DNA from: Acidobacteriota bacterium
GTDB lineage: Bacteria > Acidobacteriota > Terriglobia > Terriglobales > Acidobacteriaceae
Reading direction: 5' to 3'
Assembly: GCA_021781255.1 (NCBI GenBank)
Contig: JAJXXG010000065.1
Location: 1 to 5,926 of the forward strand
DNA length: 5,926 bases
Part shown: positions 5,883-5,926 of the stretch, in pieces
How positions within the stretch are numbered: the first letter of the stretch is position 1
How the letters are laid out: every line of letters begins with the position of its first letter
Notes under the pieces: model-generated
Databases searched by the model: none
Told to the model about the DNA's origin: nothing
Seen by the model: the letters and a program-made list of their open reading frames with translations, nothing else
Translations under genes and position numbers: made by a program

Positions 5883-5926
5883 TGCGGAGTGTGTGAACAG
5901 CAACCGCAGATCTTTCGGCTCGCTGC
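5882..5926. repeat. possible start of another dispersed repeat, cut by window edge
   Basis: CTGCGG (5882-5887) and CCGCAG (5904-5909) are a perfect 6-bp inverted repeat, followed by ATCTTTCGGCTCGCTGC to the edge. The string CAACCGCAGATC-TTCGGCT is like a sequence I remember recurring in acidobacterial intergenic DNA. This rests on memory only. Confidence 0.3.

Larger units (their letters stand above)
5407..5926. other. 520-bp intergenic region without a credible gene
   Basis: No open frame here has a ribosome binding site and protein-like composition. A 90-codon frame (5408-5680) runs through hairpins and repeat sequence and looks like chance. In order the region holds a stray GGCACCCGGC tag (5410-5419), an AT-rich stretch with the palindrome GAAAATTTTC (5480-5489), a G/C-tract hairpin, a stem-loop at 5535-5562, about 150 bp with no recognised feature, and the tagged hairpin cluster from 5711 to the edge. 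The next gene must lie beyond the window. Confidence 0.6.

Noticed and set aside
5711..5926. CRISPR-like array
   Set aside because: The shared unit is only about 10 bp, spacing is uneven (36, 43, 48 bp), the intervening DNA forms hairpins and there are no cas genes.

Overview
The window is GC-rich with strongly GC-biased third codon positions. Three things point to an acidobacterium (Acidobacteriota, Terriglobales/Acidobacteriaceae type): a Tat-exported GH109-type Gfo/Idh/MocA protein next to a NagX/HGSNAT-like membrane acyltransferase, a tiny four-cysteine protein, and an intergenic block built from 'GGGGCACCCGGC'-tagged hairpins. The lineage is inferred from gene style and remembered intergenic motifs, not from a marker gene.

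Layout. (1) Bases 1-819, plus strand: the C-terminal three quarters of an AI-2E/PerM-family membrane protein, cut by the left edge. (2) 1016-2065, plus: a complete class II fructose-1,6-bisphosphate aldolase with a strong ribosome binding site, followed by a stem-loop terminator. (3) 2238-2459, plus: a 73-residue zinc-ribbon-like protein of unknown function, ending in a strong terminator that also lies between convergent genes. (4) 2537-3898, minus: a 453-residue GH109-type NAD-dependent glycosidase with a twin-arginine signal. (5) 3899-4167: a divergent control region with a dyad and a spaced direct repeat. (6) 4168-5406, plus: a polytopic membrane acyltransferase-like protein related to NagX/HGSNAT (DUF5009/COG4299). 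(7) 5407-5926: about 520 bp without a credible gene, holding a G-tract/C-tract terminator-like hairpin, further stem-loops and a cluster of tagged palindromic repeats.

How the genes fit together. The aldolase is core carbon metabolism and seems to be its own transcription unit. The transporter and the small zinc-ribbon protein have no evident functional link to it. The one suggestive pairing is the divergent GH109 glycosidase and NagX-like acyltransferase: one would release alpha-linked N-acetylgalactosamine outside the cytoplasm, and the other belongs to a family tied to amino-sugar acetylation or uptake at the inner membrane. I see no mobile element, CRISPR array, tRNA or rRNA. Most of the window is ordinary. 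The points worth a second look are the divergent amino-sugar pair and the repeat block at the right end.
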